DNA from: Emmonsiellopsis sp. PD_33
Lineage: Eukaryota > Ascomycota > Eurotiomycetes > Onygenales > Ajellomycetaceae
Direction of reading: 5' to 3'
Length of the DNA: 64,000 nt
NCBI GenBank assembly: GCA_032988165.1
Contig: JANTQF010000009.1
Coordinates: forward strand, 1-64,000
How positions within the stretch are numbered: the stretch's first letter is position 1; each line of letters begins with the position of its first letter. Under the pieces are notes generated by a model. That model had not been told where the DNA came from and searched no databases. It worked only from the letters and a program-made list of their open reading frames with translations. Of the stretch, positions 36,615-47,212 are shown piece by piece. The position numbers were made by a program, and so were the translations under genes.

Positions 36615-39600
36615 TTTCCCAAGGCCGTTCAAGGCCCTACTGCCGCGGGGTCTATTATCGAGTGGAGGGAGGGGTATATAATAGCAATGCAAAGCAGCTC
36701 AATTCTATGAGAGCTATGTCGGCAAGAAAAATTTGCAATAGAACTTGAAGTCAAGTCTTCGATCAGGATGGGAGTGAGCCGAAGCTGGGTTATATAGTTG
36801 CAATAATTAAGCCTGACTCTGGAGATCCATCTCATTATGTCAATGTGATCAATGTGTCGCGGCCAAATCTTCTCTGCTGGATACTTTCTTCAGGCTAAGT
36901 TAGCCCACACGCTCTCGGTCCAGGGATGGGGAAAGCTCCGAATCGGCATCAGCAGCCAGCAGTTTAACACGTTCCGGACGCCAAGCGGGCTCTCAATGGC
37001 CCACGCAGCAATTCTTCGGCGGGCGGGGAGTCGGTGCGAGAGCCGGCTAAAAGAAGGATTGTTAGCTAATTGAACGAGATGCGAACACACTGACCACAAC
37101 TCAACCGTCGCGTTCGTAGCTCGTATTTCGTATTCGACGGTTTTGTGGACGGGTTCCATGCTGCTGATCTCAAACATCCTGCAACAAACGAACAGGTGCG
37201 AAATGATCAGTTGCTCAGGCTTGGGTTGACCTGGCATCTTGCTTTTGGAGAATTTTTTGCATTGCCCAGCTGTTCATGCCATCTTTTTTCATTGCCGTCA
37301 TCACGGCTTGCAACGGGGTTGGCGACGTCCAGCCTTAATCATGTCGAAACTCCGATCTTCCATTGCCCAAGGCCTGATGGTCCATCATAGCGTCGACGAG
37401 CCGAAGAAAATGCCTATCTTGACACCAGTGGTCAGCCTGGACGCTTTATGATTCCTGGATTCGCACTACCTTGGTATGGAGGTTTGCAAGGGCATTGCTC
37501 ATCTGTGAGCTGCTGTTTTTGATTTTCTCCCATCTTTCGATAGGTCTTTTCATCATTTGGGAAGTGCCAGAGACTAGGAGAAGTGGGATGGCAGCGCATG
37601 GGTTTTCAAAAGGTGCGTGAGTCGCACAAACCATCCCCTTCTGTGAGACCTCAGGTGCGGCAAAATAGCATGGGCTTCAAACTTCTTCTTCTTGATGTCT
37701 GCATCCACAACACAACATTGTGGCAGGTTGGGATCTAATGTCTGCTTTACTGGCTCTCTCCGTTCTCAGATACGTCTTCCTGGACCATCTGAAGGCTGGC
37801 TTTATTATGTATTAGCTCTGGTGTCCTATCATCTGCCAAATCAGTAAGATTGCAAGGCATTGGAATCATTTTTTTTACTTAATACCATCATTGGCCCCCA
37901 TTTTCGCTTCCTTGTTCTTTGCTCTAGGAGTTTGCTTCAAGAGGCCCAATATCACCTACAAGCTTGTCACAATTTTATGTCACCCAATTTTCCCATTTCT
38001 GTCCTGCTGGTATAAAACTCGCTATAACCGATCCTTTTCTGAAATCTGTTCAAGGGAATGAACACATGAGCCACCCTTCGGCTCATAGAGCTCAGCTGCT
38101 TGTTAGTTCTAGGTTGCCAGCTTAATGACCATCCAACACCATATAAACTCCACCAGCCACACAACTCGATGCGATCCCAGCGTACCCGTGGTGCCGCGAC
38201 GGTAGCGGGTCGAGAGGCAGTTGTGCGGAACGTCTTATATACTCGACTGTGCAAACTAAGGATCACACCTGATTCATCAAATTGTTTATCAGATTAAAAG
38301 GGAGGAGGGTGTGAATTCAAGACCAGTTCAATTCTAAGGTCGCTGCGGCCGCATTAGTACAGGGGAATATGAAAACATCGGAGTATCTGGACTAAATAAG
38401 GGATTTATAATAGGAAATGGGGTACCCCACGGACAAACTTGGAAGAATGAAGAACCTTTGAGATAGGGCTATCTAACCCCCTTACTTGACAAGCCACGGC
38501 GGGAATACGGAATTACCTCCTGGTCAACGCTTTTTTTAGATCTATGGCTCTGGCCCCCAGCAATAGATGCAGCTATCACAAAGGGGAGCAGAAAGTTCGC
38601 AGATATTGACTTGCTTGGATTGAAGAATACTAACAATGGCCCAACTATCTGCGAACAGTACCTCGTTTTTCAGCAGAGTAGTTTTTGCCTGCATTCCCAC
38701 TGGCATAAAGGGGATGCGATGCCACAAGATATAACATACATCCAGGGGAAACTGGTCAATTATACTCGGGTTTCAAAGCGTCTCTATACCTAATCCAGCT
38801 AGCAAAAGCAAATGAAGCCTGTCTCAACGAAGGGACGATTGGCAAAAATCTGACATAGCTAAGGAATGGTATCACATAATGAAAGCAGGTTCATCAACAA
38901 ATGTTAGTATATACAGTGCCCCTTACTGGTGAATCTCTACAGTTTAGTTGGTTTAAATATATTTGAAGAGGTTCAGCGTTCAATATTCTTACTATGCGTA
39001 CTACTAAAATACCGAATGCCTTGCAGACCGCAACGTCCGCGGTCAGCAATGCGGGAGGTACCAAGCAGATGCAGGAACCCCCCAATGGTCATGTGATGTT
39101 ACCTCGCTTCTTTGAACCAATCATATCACGCCATCCTGCCAAGACTCCTAATTGGGATGGGGGATCCACAGTCAGCAGAGATTCAGCCAACATAATTCAA
39201 GGTTAATGGGGCTCCACAGATTATTCAAGACTTTATGCTGGCTTCATCCCTGCTAAAAGCGGATTCTGTCTCAATTGGGAGTCTTGGCAAACAATCATGC
39301 ACTCTGATTGGGGTAAAACTGAAGTCCCTTGGCCGGGGCCCGGGGCAGTCCTGTGACTTCCCTTTGCAGCCTAGTCCCAAGGTTGCAGTTGCAATCATCA
39401 ATGGAGATTGATGAATTCACCATCTCTGTTCTCTGTACAACCTCACTGATGAACTACCTTGACTCCTGAAACATCAGTGGTTTTCCAGAAATAATAGAGA
39501 AGGGGAGCTGAACAGGCAAGACATCTCCCTCTTTGCCAATCACAATGTGGAATGCTGTTGTTATTCATAATCAGCCTTATCTGTGTGACTGCTGGCTGAT

Positions 39601-39982
39601 CAACCTGACAGACATTTCAAAAAAGAGATTGAAAGAGCAAACCGTCATCGTTGGTCAGCGTCCATCATCGATCGGCTCTGCCCATGTCGGGGGCTCGGAG
39701 CTGAACGAACCAACGTCGGTCCCTAATTTGTCCGCTTCATGCCCAGCATGGCGGCTTCCTGGGCATAGCCACCCCAATGGCTTAGCGCACCGAGCCAAGT
39801 TAAATCAGCCCTGCAGCCCCAAGAGTGACGTTGACTATTAATAATTTCATCATTTCGTGCTTATTCTTGTTCTTTTTTTAAATTCTTCAGGGGAACCAGC
39901 CAGGCGCGATCTTTGACCATATCCCCCGCAAAGGATTGAATCCGAGTCCATTGCTGCTTCGATAAGTTGTTATCAACCCACA
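36615..39982. other. 3.3-kb gene-poor region upstream of a Zn2Cys6 regulator
   Basis: This holds the promoter of the minus-strand MFS gene at its left end and the probable promoter of the Zn2Cys6 gene at its right end. All open frames are short (at most 115 codons), without family motifs, and stops are frequent. CpG is present at ordinary density, so this is not CpG-stripped repeat DNA like that after 59.6 kb. CGG/CCG-containing clusters, such as 39660-39705, could be binding sites for zinc-cluster regulators. I see no RNA gene. Confidence 0.4.
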
Positions 39983-41570
39983 ATGCAGAAGCGAACGTCT
40001 CATAACAAGTCCCGGAGGGGATGTCTGAATTGCAAGAAACGCCATGTGAAGGTGCGCTTGACGTCAATTCCATTTTCCTAAACCACCAGCAGGATTGATC
40101 GGTCGATATCCCCCGGGGGGTGGGGGGGGGGGGAGGGGACCGGAGAGTTTATAACACGTAGCGATGGATATATTCTGACTGCTATCCGCTCAGTGCGACG
40201 AACAAGGCCCACCTTGCGCAAACTGTGTCGTTCGGAAGAGCGATTGCGTTTATCCATCTTTCACCGAGACGAGGGCCAAAACAAATGCCAGAAAGAGACG
40301 AACAACAACGACGAACGTGAGCACACTTACAAGGCGGTCCAAAAAGGAGTCACCGGCATATTCTTCAGGAAATGGCTCCATTTCTCGCTCGCAATCACGC
40401 TCGCCGCCCAGTTTTTCTTCACAATCACGCTCGTCTCCCAGTTCCGACTCATCTCTGTTCTACCCATCTAGCTTCGAATCCCCATTCCAATTTTATCCTT
40501 CAAGTTCTGCTGTGACCTTTTCCAGTACAATGGAATCAGATCGATTACTAGAAATGGAGCTGATGCATCGATGGTCGACAAGGACATATACCGGACTATA
40601 CAGCATGCCTGCAGACACGCCGTACTTCCAGACCACCATTCCGCACGCTGCACTACGACGGAGTTATGTCATGAACAGTATCCTTGCTGCCGCTGCAGTT
40701 GATCTAGCTGTATCCGCCGTTGAAGGCCCACAGGCTGAAAAATACTACTACATGGCACTGAAGTATGGTACCCAAGCGTCCGCCGGATTCCGCACCGAGC
40801 TCGAAAACATCAACGAAGAAAACCTGCACATCCTCTACCACATTAGTGCCCTTTTAGCGGTCTGGAATTATACTATGGCCGGCCGGCACGGCAGCACGCT
40901 AGACCGCATGCACGTCATCTTCGATATGTTCTTCGGTGCAGCCACGATTGCCTGGACAAACCCCAAGTGGCTAACTTCCGTCCCCTCCTCGTCCCGCGAT
41001 GCCATCTATCTCAAACCTCTCACAATGGACGTCGTAGACGCCAACACGCTTACGGCACTCGGTTATCTTGCCACTGTCAGCCGTCAAATCCATGTGCGCC
41101 CAATAAGAACCCCTATCGCGATGTTCAACCTCGAATTCGAAACGGAAGGCCCCCTGCTAGCTAGCGAGGCCTACCGCATACCCATTGCCCAACTGCGCTA
41201 CTCATTCGCCGAAGACGCGGTCGACCGGATCAAAGGCTACGTCATGTCATTGATCACTGTGGGCGGGCCAGAATTTGTAGCCGCTGTGAAAGCCCACGAA
41301 CCCATGGCTCTATTCATGCTAATGTATTTTGGCGTCCTGGTAAACCGGTCTTCCAGCCAGGAAACAAGATGGTGGTTAGGTACCGCGGGGAGGGATATTG
41401 TAAGCGAGATTTCGGATATATTGGAGAATTCGCCCATTGCCCGGATTCCGGAGGGGAGGTTAGGGATGTCGTGGACAAGAGAACAGGTGGGGTTGCCGCC
41501 TTTGGCAGATGTTGGTCTTGGTCAGAGTTTCTGCTCGTTGACGGAGATTGAGAGTCTTTTTTTGACATGA
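39983..41570 (+). CDS. Zn2Cys6 transcription factor (Upc2-like architecture)
   Basis: A fungal zinc-cluster regulator of about 481 residues. Exon 1 (39983-40051) encodes MQKRTSHNKSRRGCLNCKK and the first two cysteines; a 142-base intron ends at 40193; exon 2 (40194-41570) begins with the third cysteine. The cluster is C-x2-C-x6-C-x6-C-x2-C-x6-C, followed by basic residues (TRAKTNARKRRTTTT) and a Ser-rich linker with SRSQSRS and SFSSQSRS repeats. The C-terminal regulatory domain starts around residue 130 (LEMELMHRWSTRTYTGLYSM, then HAALRRSYVMNSILAAAAVDLA), a pattern seen in Upc2-type and related fungal regulators. Its targets are unknown; the adjacent secreted paralogs and oxidoreductase are possible ones by position only. 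The intron carries a long G run at 40115-40138. Confidence 0.85.
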
Positions 41571-42033
41571 TGAGTGAGAGCAGAGAGGTTTGCTCTTTAC
41601 AATTATTCATTTTTTATAGCATGACGGTGTATGGAGTTCTCCCCACTGAATTTTCCGTTGTGATTTCCTATTCTTTTTTCCACCTCGGCTCATATCTACT
41701 TTCATGATTACCCATAGCCTATTTAATTATTTCTCCGTTCCTCCAGGCATCAGGATGCTAATCTCCACTCAAGCCAGCTCATCTATAAAACTATTCACAG
41801 GCTGGACATCTACTTTCCTACATTATCACAGACGCACTGGCTACCCTAGATTATCAATAGAACTCATGGCTACATCACCACAGCGCCTACTCTCAAACTA
41901 TCAATCTTGTGCCAAGTACACCCTGCCTATCGTTTAACTATAGCATCAAACACACCGACCACACTCTAAACTCCCAAATTTCTCCTCCCTTCCAACACCC
42001 ACCCCCCATCCCTCCCCCAACCCCTCCCCTTGC
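41571..42033. other. Convergent 3' region
   Basis: Non-coding spacer between the regulator and secreted protein 1. The right end is C-rich. No gene is supported. Confidence 0.4.
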
Positions 42034-42926
42034 TCACGGGCTATCCCCCTGCGTAATCGACTCAGGATCATAATCCCCATAACAGACCGTCAACAGACCC
42101 CCATCCTCCCTCCCCGCATACATTTCCTCAAACTTGGTCTGATTCCAGTACGCCTGCCTGACCCCCGGATGACCCTCGACATCCACAACCTGAAAGCCCT
42201 GGCCTATAATCGCCCCGTCCCCACCCGCAGTCCCATCCGCCACCCGGCCCGTTGGAGTCCAGAAGGGAAATCCAGCCGGCGTGGTCCAGGCCCAGGCTGT
42301 CTCGCCGCCCGTGAGCGTGCTGTTGTCGGGCGTGAAGCGGAGCGGGGCAAAGGCGCCCGGTGAGGTGTCGATGTATAGTGAGTCGCGGTAGGTGATGTAG
42401 TTTCTGCTGCTTGTTTGTTCGGTGAGGTGGAGGAGGAGGTCGTCGGTTAGTTGGGCTGGTTGGGGTGATATGTAGGTATGAGGTTAGTATAGTTAGTGGT
42501 TTTGTTTGTCTACCTACTACTCTGGATGTACTTATACTCCCTCTAGGAATTACTGCGTAGCTGGTGACAGGTTTTCAAGGGATGTTCCAGATAAGTAAAA
42601 TGGAAACATACCGAACCATGGGAATGACCTTTCGGCTGGGAAGTCGCCCAGATCGCCTAGACAGGACTCGGTACCGGGCTTGTTGCGGCAGTAAAGGCCT
42701 CCTATGTCAAACGGCTCGCATGTTAGAATCTGTTCGAATTCCATAGTTACCCCCCCCCCAATACGGAGGCGAGAAACGGATTGGATGGACAAAGCGTACC
42801 ATCTGCATAAGACCAGAACTGATCACATAGCAAGATAACATTCGGGAGAACCTCCTGTCCAAGAACAACAGGACGAGTGAGGAGCAAGAAGGTTCCTAGG
42901 AGTGTGGAGGAGAGGGTGTGTTTCAT
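42034..42926 (-). CDS. Secreted protein of unknown function, paralog 1
   Basis: Three exons on the minus strand. The ATG at 42924-42926 gives a hydrophobic signal peptide (MKHTLSSTLLGTFLLLTRP, then VVLGQE). An upstream in-frame ATG near 43001 exists, but the internal start gives the better signal peptide. Exon 1 ends in FWSYADG (donor GTACGC); exon 2 reads GLYCRNKPGTESCLGDLGDF and ends at PWF (donor GTATGT); exon 3 starts after CCCCAACCAG and ends in TICs' counterpart TVCYGDYDPESI, with TGA at 42034-42036. The mature protein, about 190 residues, has four cysteines that are all conserved in the paralog at 44569-45428, suggesting two disulfides. Shared blocks are GDLGDFP-x-ERSF-x-W, APLRFTPDN and QAYWNQT-x-F-x-EMYAGR. 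I recognise no named family. Confidence 0.75.
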
Positions 42927-44568
42927 GGTGGCAATGATGATGTAAATGACAATGGCAGTAGTCAGGATACACTCAAAGCAGTAGTTAGAAATGAGATTCA
43001 ATCCTAGTATGCTGGTCCAGGAGGTATGTAACTGATTTCTTCTATCCAGAGGTCTGCCTCGAAAAAAGGGGGCGCAACATGATCTTATTTATGTTACATG
43101 CCAAACGGTAGAACAGGGCAGTTTCTCTGCCCAACTCTTAAGAGCGAAGAGGCCCCTCCCTAATGGCTTGATAATAGGAAATATTTCGATTTTTCCCGGG
43201 CCAGCTCGAGAATAGAGTCATTTCCCTTGCATGAAGTTGCCTTCATGACCATGAACATGGATGTTTTTGTCATTCCACACTCCTAGCAGAGGACGGGGCT
43301 TGAGAAGGCTATAATGAGACAATGAGAAAGCTGCACCGGCCTCCCCATCGAGCGAAATAAGGTCTTGGGGGGGAGTGGTAGGGTAGCTTGTGGCGTCCGG
43401 GGTGTTGGGATCTGGGTATAGATAGATACTGGTATGAATTTTGCGGGGTAAGGATGGCTCTCCTCCTGGATGATACTAGGTGATATACCTTGACAAGTAA
43501 GGGACAGGTAGAGCTTGGAGCTGTCAAGCTGGACTAGCTGTCCCCTGCTTGGGAAGCATAAACACTGATATGTTGGAGAATGGAGATCGATCGCCTGGTA
43601 TTCAATCTGTCAGCGGTTCTTGAAACAAGTTGAGCTGGTAGACATCATGGGGAACCATAACCGACGGAACAGCCGCTGAGTTGGGTGGTGGGGAGCAAAT
43701 GTTAATAGGCTAATATGGTCGGTAACTAAATGGCCAAGGAAGATGCTTGATTAACATGCACATTTGGACTATGGTATTTGGAATCGTTAACCTGTGCGTG
43801 CCGACTGCAGGAGGTCTCTATACAGAATGCAGCCCCCAGCAGCGCTTCACGGGGCTGAGTGGCATGGGGGTGACAGACAAGGGGTTCCATTTCAGAAATT
43901 AGGATTCTGCATCTAGCCTTCGTACCTAAATTTTGGTAAACCAAAAAGCCAAAATATAACTAGATCTTTCTCAAATTCTGCTCTCAAAATTTCCAGACAC
44001 AATTTCTAGTCCTGTCCCCGAGGTGAAGGGGGACTAATATTGTTTGCCAAAGGGCCCCTTTTATTTACACCAATATCCATGGGATTGAGATCATGGGGTA
44101 AACTCAAAAGTCTCGTTGTATTTAGGCTTTGAACACTTATCGCATTAGCGGGAAAGGATATGCCGTTTCAATGCCATTATGCCTCCAAGTACTGTGATTA
44201 GTAGGATTCAGTTGTCCAGTATCGCATTCGATGCAGCCCCCTTCACCCCTATTTTAGTACCATTTTGACACGACCTGTCGGCGCCACAGTCACCAAAGTT
44301 AAACCGACACAGGCAATGTGCTAGATCTATCATTCGTCTATTATCAGGCGTGGTGTTAGTACCAACACCCCAGGACTCTCTAGGTTAATTCCCTGTGCAT
44401 ACTATCTCTCCGTCTTCACACCTTGAGCCTAATGTTGGGAACTTGAAATTTAGACATCCACTACTTAACATCGACACAACCCAAAAAGTTCAATAACTAG
44501 ATAGATAGATACCTAGGAAACTATATCTCACCCCCCTCATCCACACCACCCCATCCTCAGAAAACCAT
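42927..44568. promoter_or_regulatory. Intergenic between the two secreted paralogs
   Basis: This 1.6-kb stretch should contain the promoter of paralog 1 and the 3' flank of paralog 2. Frames at 43309-43527 and 43726-43944 have no signal peptide or shared motifs. No extra family member is visible. Confidence 0.4.
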
Positions 44569-45428
44569 TCAGGGCCGATCCGCGTGAACAATACTCGGAT
44601 CATCCCGCACCTTATGACAGATGGTCAAATACCCCTCATGATTCCACCTACCCGCATACATCTCATCAAACATCGTCTGATTCCAATACGCCTGTTTGAG
44701 ACCCGGATACCCATCCACATCAACCAGCGTGAAGCCTTGCCCGAGTACAGTACCCTCACCACGTTCCGTGCCATCCTTCGGGTCCCCCGTTGGCGTCCAC
44801 AGTAGTACGCCCATCGCATCCCACCAAGCCCATGAGGTCTCGCCGTCTGCGAGGGTTGTGTTGTCCGGTGTGAAACGCAGCGGTGCATAGGCGTTCGTGG
44901 AAGCGTCGATATATAATTGGTCTTGGTATACGGTCCACTCGGCGGAATCGGTTCGTTCCGCGAGGTACCTGAGGCCCGTGGTGGTGGCGAGGGCTATGAG
45001 GTAATCATTAGTAAGTTTATACTCATATTGGCGGGTTTCGGAGGGGCGGGAGTCAAGGGGTTAGGGGTCAGGGGTCAGGGGTCCAATGGCCGGGTTTGGT
45101 TCGAATAAAAGAATAAGAACTCGAATAGTTAAATGCGAAGATAACTCACATTGCCATGCAAATGACCTCTCGGTAGGAAAGTCTCCTAAATCGCCTGAGC
45201 ACTCCATATCAGGCTCGGGATGACGGCAGTAAAGTCCTCCTATTTTGGCACATAGCCATGTCGTCAATCCATGAGCTCAAAATGGCACTCCGGCACAGAA
45301 ACCGTTGAGTGAATATGTTATCACATACCGTCAGCATATGTGAATTGGTTGCATTCCGCAATAAAATCCGCGTTGACGGCGGCAGCAGCAAAGAGCAGAA
45401 AGCTTCCCGCAAACAGGGAGTACCTCAT
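44569..45428 (-). CDS. Secreted protein of unknown function, paralog 2
   Basis: This has the same three-exon layout as paralog 1. The ATG at 45426-45428 gives MRYSLFAGSFLLFAAAAVNA as the signal peptide, then DFIAECNQFTYADG (donor GTATGT). Exon 2 encodes GLYCRHPEPDMECSGDLGDF to FAWQ (donor GTGAGT), and exon 3 resumes after CCTCATAG and ends GYLTICHKVRDDPSIVHADR with TGA at 44569-44571. The splice phases and intron positions match those of paralog 1, which proves common descent by duplication. All four mature cysteines are kept. An AGGGGTC tandem repeat lies in the second intron (45062-45083). The function is unknown; a secreted, disulfide-stabilised protein next to a regulator gene fits an environment- or host-facing role, but that is inference. 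Confidence 0.78.
45062..45083. repeat. AGGGGTC heptamer repeat in an intron
   Basis: Three near-perfect heptamer units lie within the second intron of secreted paralog 2. The intron otherwise looks normal. Confidence 0.7.
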
Positions 45429-46345
45429 GGTGATAGTGAAGGGAGACTTAGTATCAGGGTATGTAATTTGAAAATGATTGGGCGCGACAGTTATTTCAGA
45501 CACTGGACTTGCCCGTTTATATTTCCTATCTTTCCCTCTTGATGGGACATGATCTCGTCCTATTTATATTCCTCTCGTATAACCAACCGCCTAACAATAT
45601 ATTTACATATTGCTTCAGTTTCATAGATGCGGCTATTTGGCAATTTCACGGTGGTCCGCGTCAAATTAAGTGTTTCTTGACTTGAAGGGATTTCATTTTG
45701 CAATCTTGTTTCAACATGGAAGCGTTTATTGACAATGTTTGTGGCCAGGGATGTTTTTGTCATTGCCCTCCAACCCCCTGAGGATAATATCTGCAACTGA
45801 GGAAACGAGCAGACCATAGAGAGGATCAAAGCTCGTTCACTCCTGTCCTCTGAACAGATAGGGATATCCTTGAGGTAGGCAGCTGGCCGTTGTCTCGAGC
45901 AGCCGAATGGGCAAATGGGCGTGCAGTAATCCCGTGTGTACGGTAGGTTAAATCACCTATGCAGCCCGGCACATATAACCAGGATGCTCATGATGCATCA
46001 GCTTCAAGTTCTTCCTAGCTTTGGAAACATGTTTCGAGCTGAAATACTCTGTCAAGAGTTTTCTTGGAGGGGGTTCATATTCAGATACCGGGGGTTAATT
46101 AGAGACAAACCGTTGGCGAAGGGGCCAATGGCGTGCGTCAGGACGGTGGCTTTTCTGGTTAAACTGGATAAACTTGATTTGAAGCACAGGATTCTACGTG
46201 CATGAAGCCGAGAGTCTTGGGAAGGGAAGTTTCCGGCTATCTTCCCCTGCCACTCCAGGGATGGATTCTGGATTTCCTCAACTCCGTAATGTTATTTAGT
46301 ATCCTTGACAGCGAGCTGGAGGTGCCGTGAGGGTTCAGGACATTC
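45429..46345. promoter_or_regulatory. Intergenic: promoter of secreted paralog 2
   Basis: Upstream region of the minus-strand paralog 2. Frames at 45560-45829 and 45936-46205 lack recognisable features. No gene is supported. Confidence 0.35.
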
Positions 46346-46410
46346 CACGTGCACTGGTTGATCCTCTGGTTCCAGTAGGTGTGTTTCGAGACCAGGATAT
46401 CCATCCTTAG
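46346..46410 (-). pseudogene. Frameshifted scrap of a third secreted paralog
   Basis: On the minus strand a segment of about 45 bases reads DGYPGL (near 46390-46404) and then, one frame over, YWNQ (near 46366-46378). In paralog 2 these blocks are contiguous as DGYPGLKQAYWNQT. Aligned by eye, about 80 percent of the bases match, with a single extra G after GGTCTC causing the frame change. No exon for the signal peptide or the GDLGDFP block is visible nearby, so this is a remnant, not a gene. It has the same orientation as the two intact copies and lies about 2 kb beyond the second. Confidence 0.55.
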
Positions 46411-47212
46411 CTGAAGAGTCAGTTAAATAACTAAATAATTACCCCTCACTATTTTGCATCCTAGCTCTCAGGTTCCCCGCCATCGTCCTCATCCTCCTCT
46501 CCTCAACTTCGCAGGTGAAGTCCATTTGCTGAGTGCCAGCCAGCAGCATAGTAAGAATGTCCTCCTCTTTCACTTCTGAATTGCCAGGTAGTCTCAGCGC
46601 GGCCCTGTTTTTCAACCTGAACGCAAAAAAAGAAAGAAAAAACACTATTTTGGCATCCGGCAGAATGTACGTACGTGAATCTCGTTTCCCCGCAGTGGTG
46701 GATATGTAGCTATGATGTATTGACGTAATTTGGTAACTAGAGGCTATATCCATTGGAGGGGTACGGTGGCGGGTCATTATCTCCCGAAGGAACTGGCATG
46801 CACTTTGCTCAGAGGGTACATCTTTTAGTCAGTGTCACCTAGTACTGTAGTCAAAAATTTATTAGAGCATCCTTATCTCCACGTCTAACAAGTGGAAGTG
46901 GGTTTTGCTGTTGATGATTTCCCTTAGTATCTCGGTCAGGTCATCATCTCTGAGAATATATGCTATTTAAGTTAAGGACCGCCTCAGCGCTACAGCTTCA
47001 CTACGGTCCCCCGGCGCGACCTCCCGTGCTTACAGTTGCTGATAAGGTTTCCTGTTGTTATTTCCTCTTAGTCTCCGGAGATTTATATATTTTGCCGGGA
47101 AGCTTAAATACCGGTGAAACCCCCCGTAGATAGAAAGAATGCCTCATTTCGACATACCTTCACGAGTTTGTTCCCGCCTTCTGTTCGCTCGACACAGTAT
47201 TCTGGCGCCAAC
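46411..47212. promoter_or_regulatory. Intergenic upstream of the oxidoreductase
   Basis: A minus-strand frame of 112 codons (46439-46777) has no family motif and I do not call it. The final 200 bases before 47213 presumably hold the oxidoreductase promoter; a frame opens upstream of its ATG only with a non-ATG start. Confidence 0.35.

Noticed and set aside
47114..47212. N-terminal extension of the oxidoreductase
   Set aside because: It needs a non-ATG start; the Rossmann fold begins properly at the ATG at 47213.
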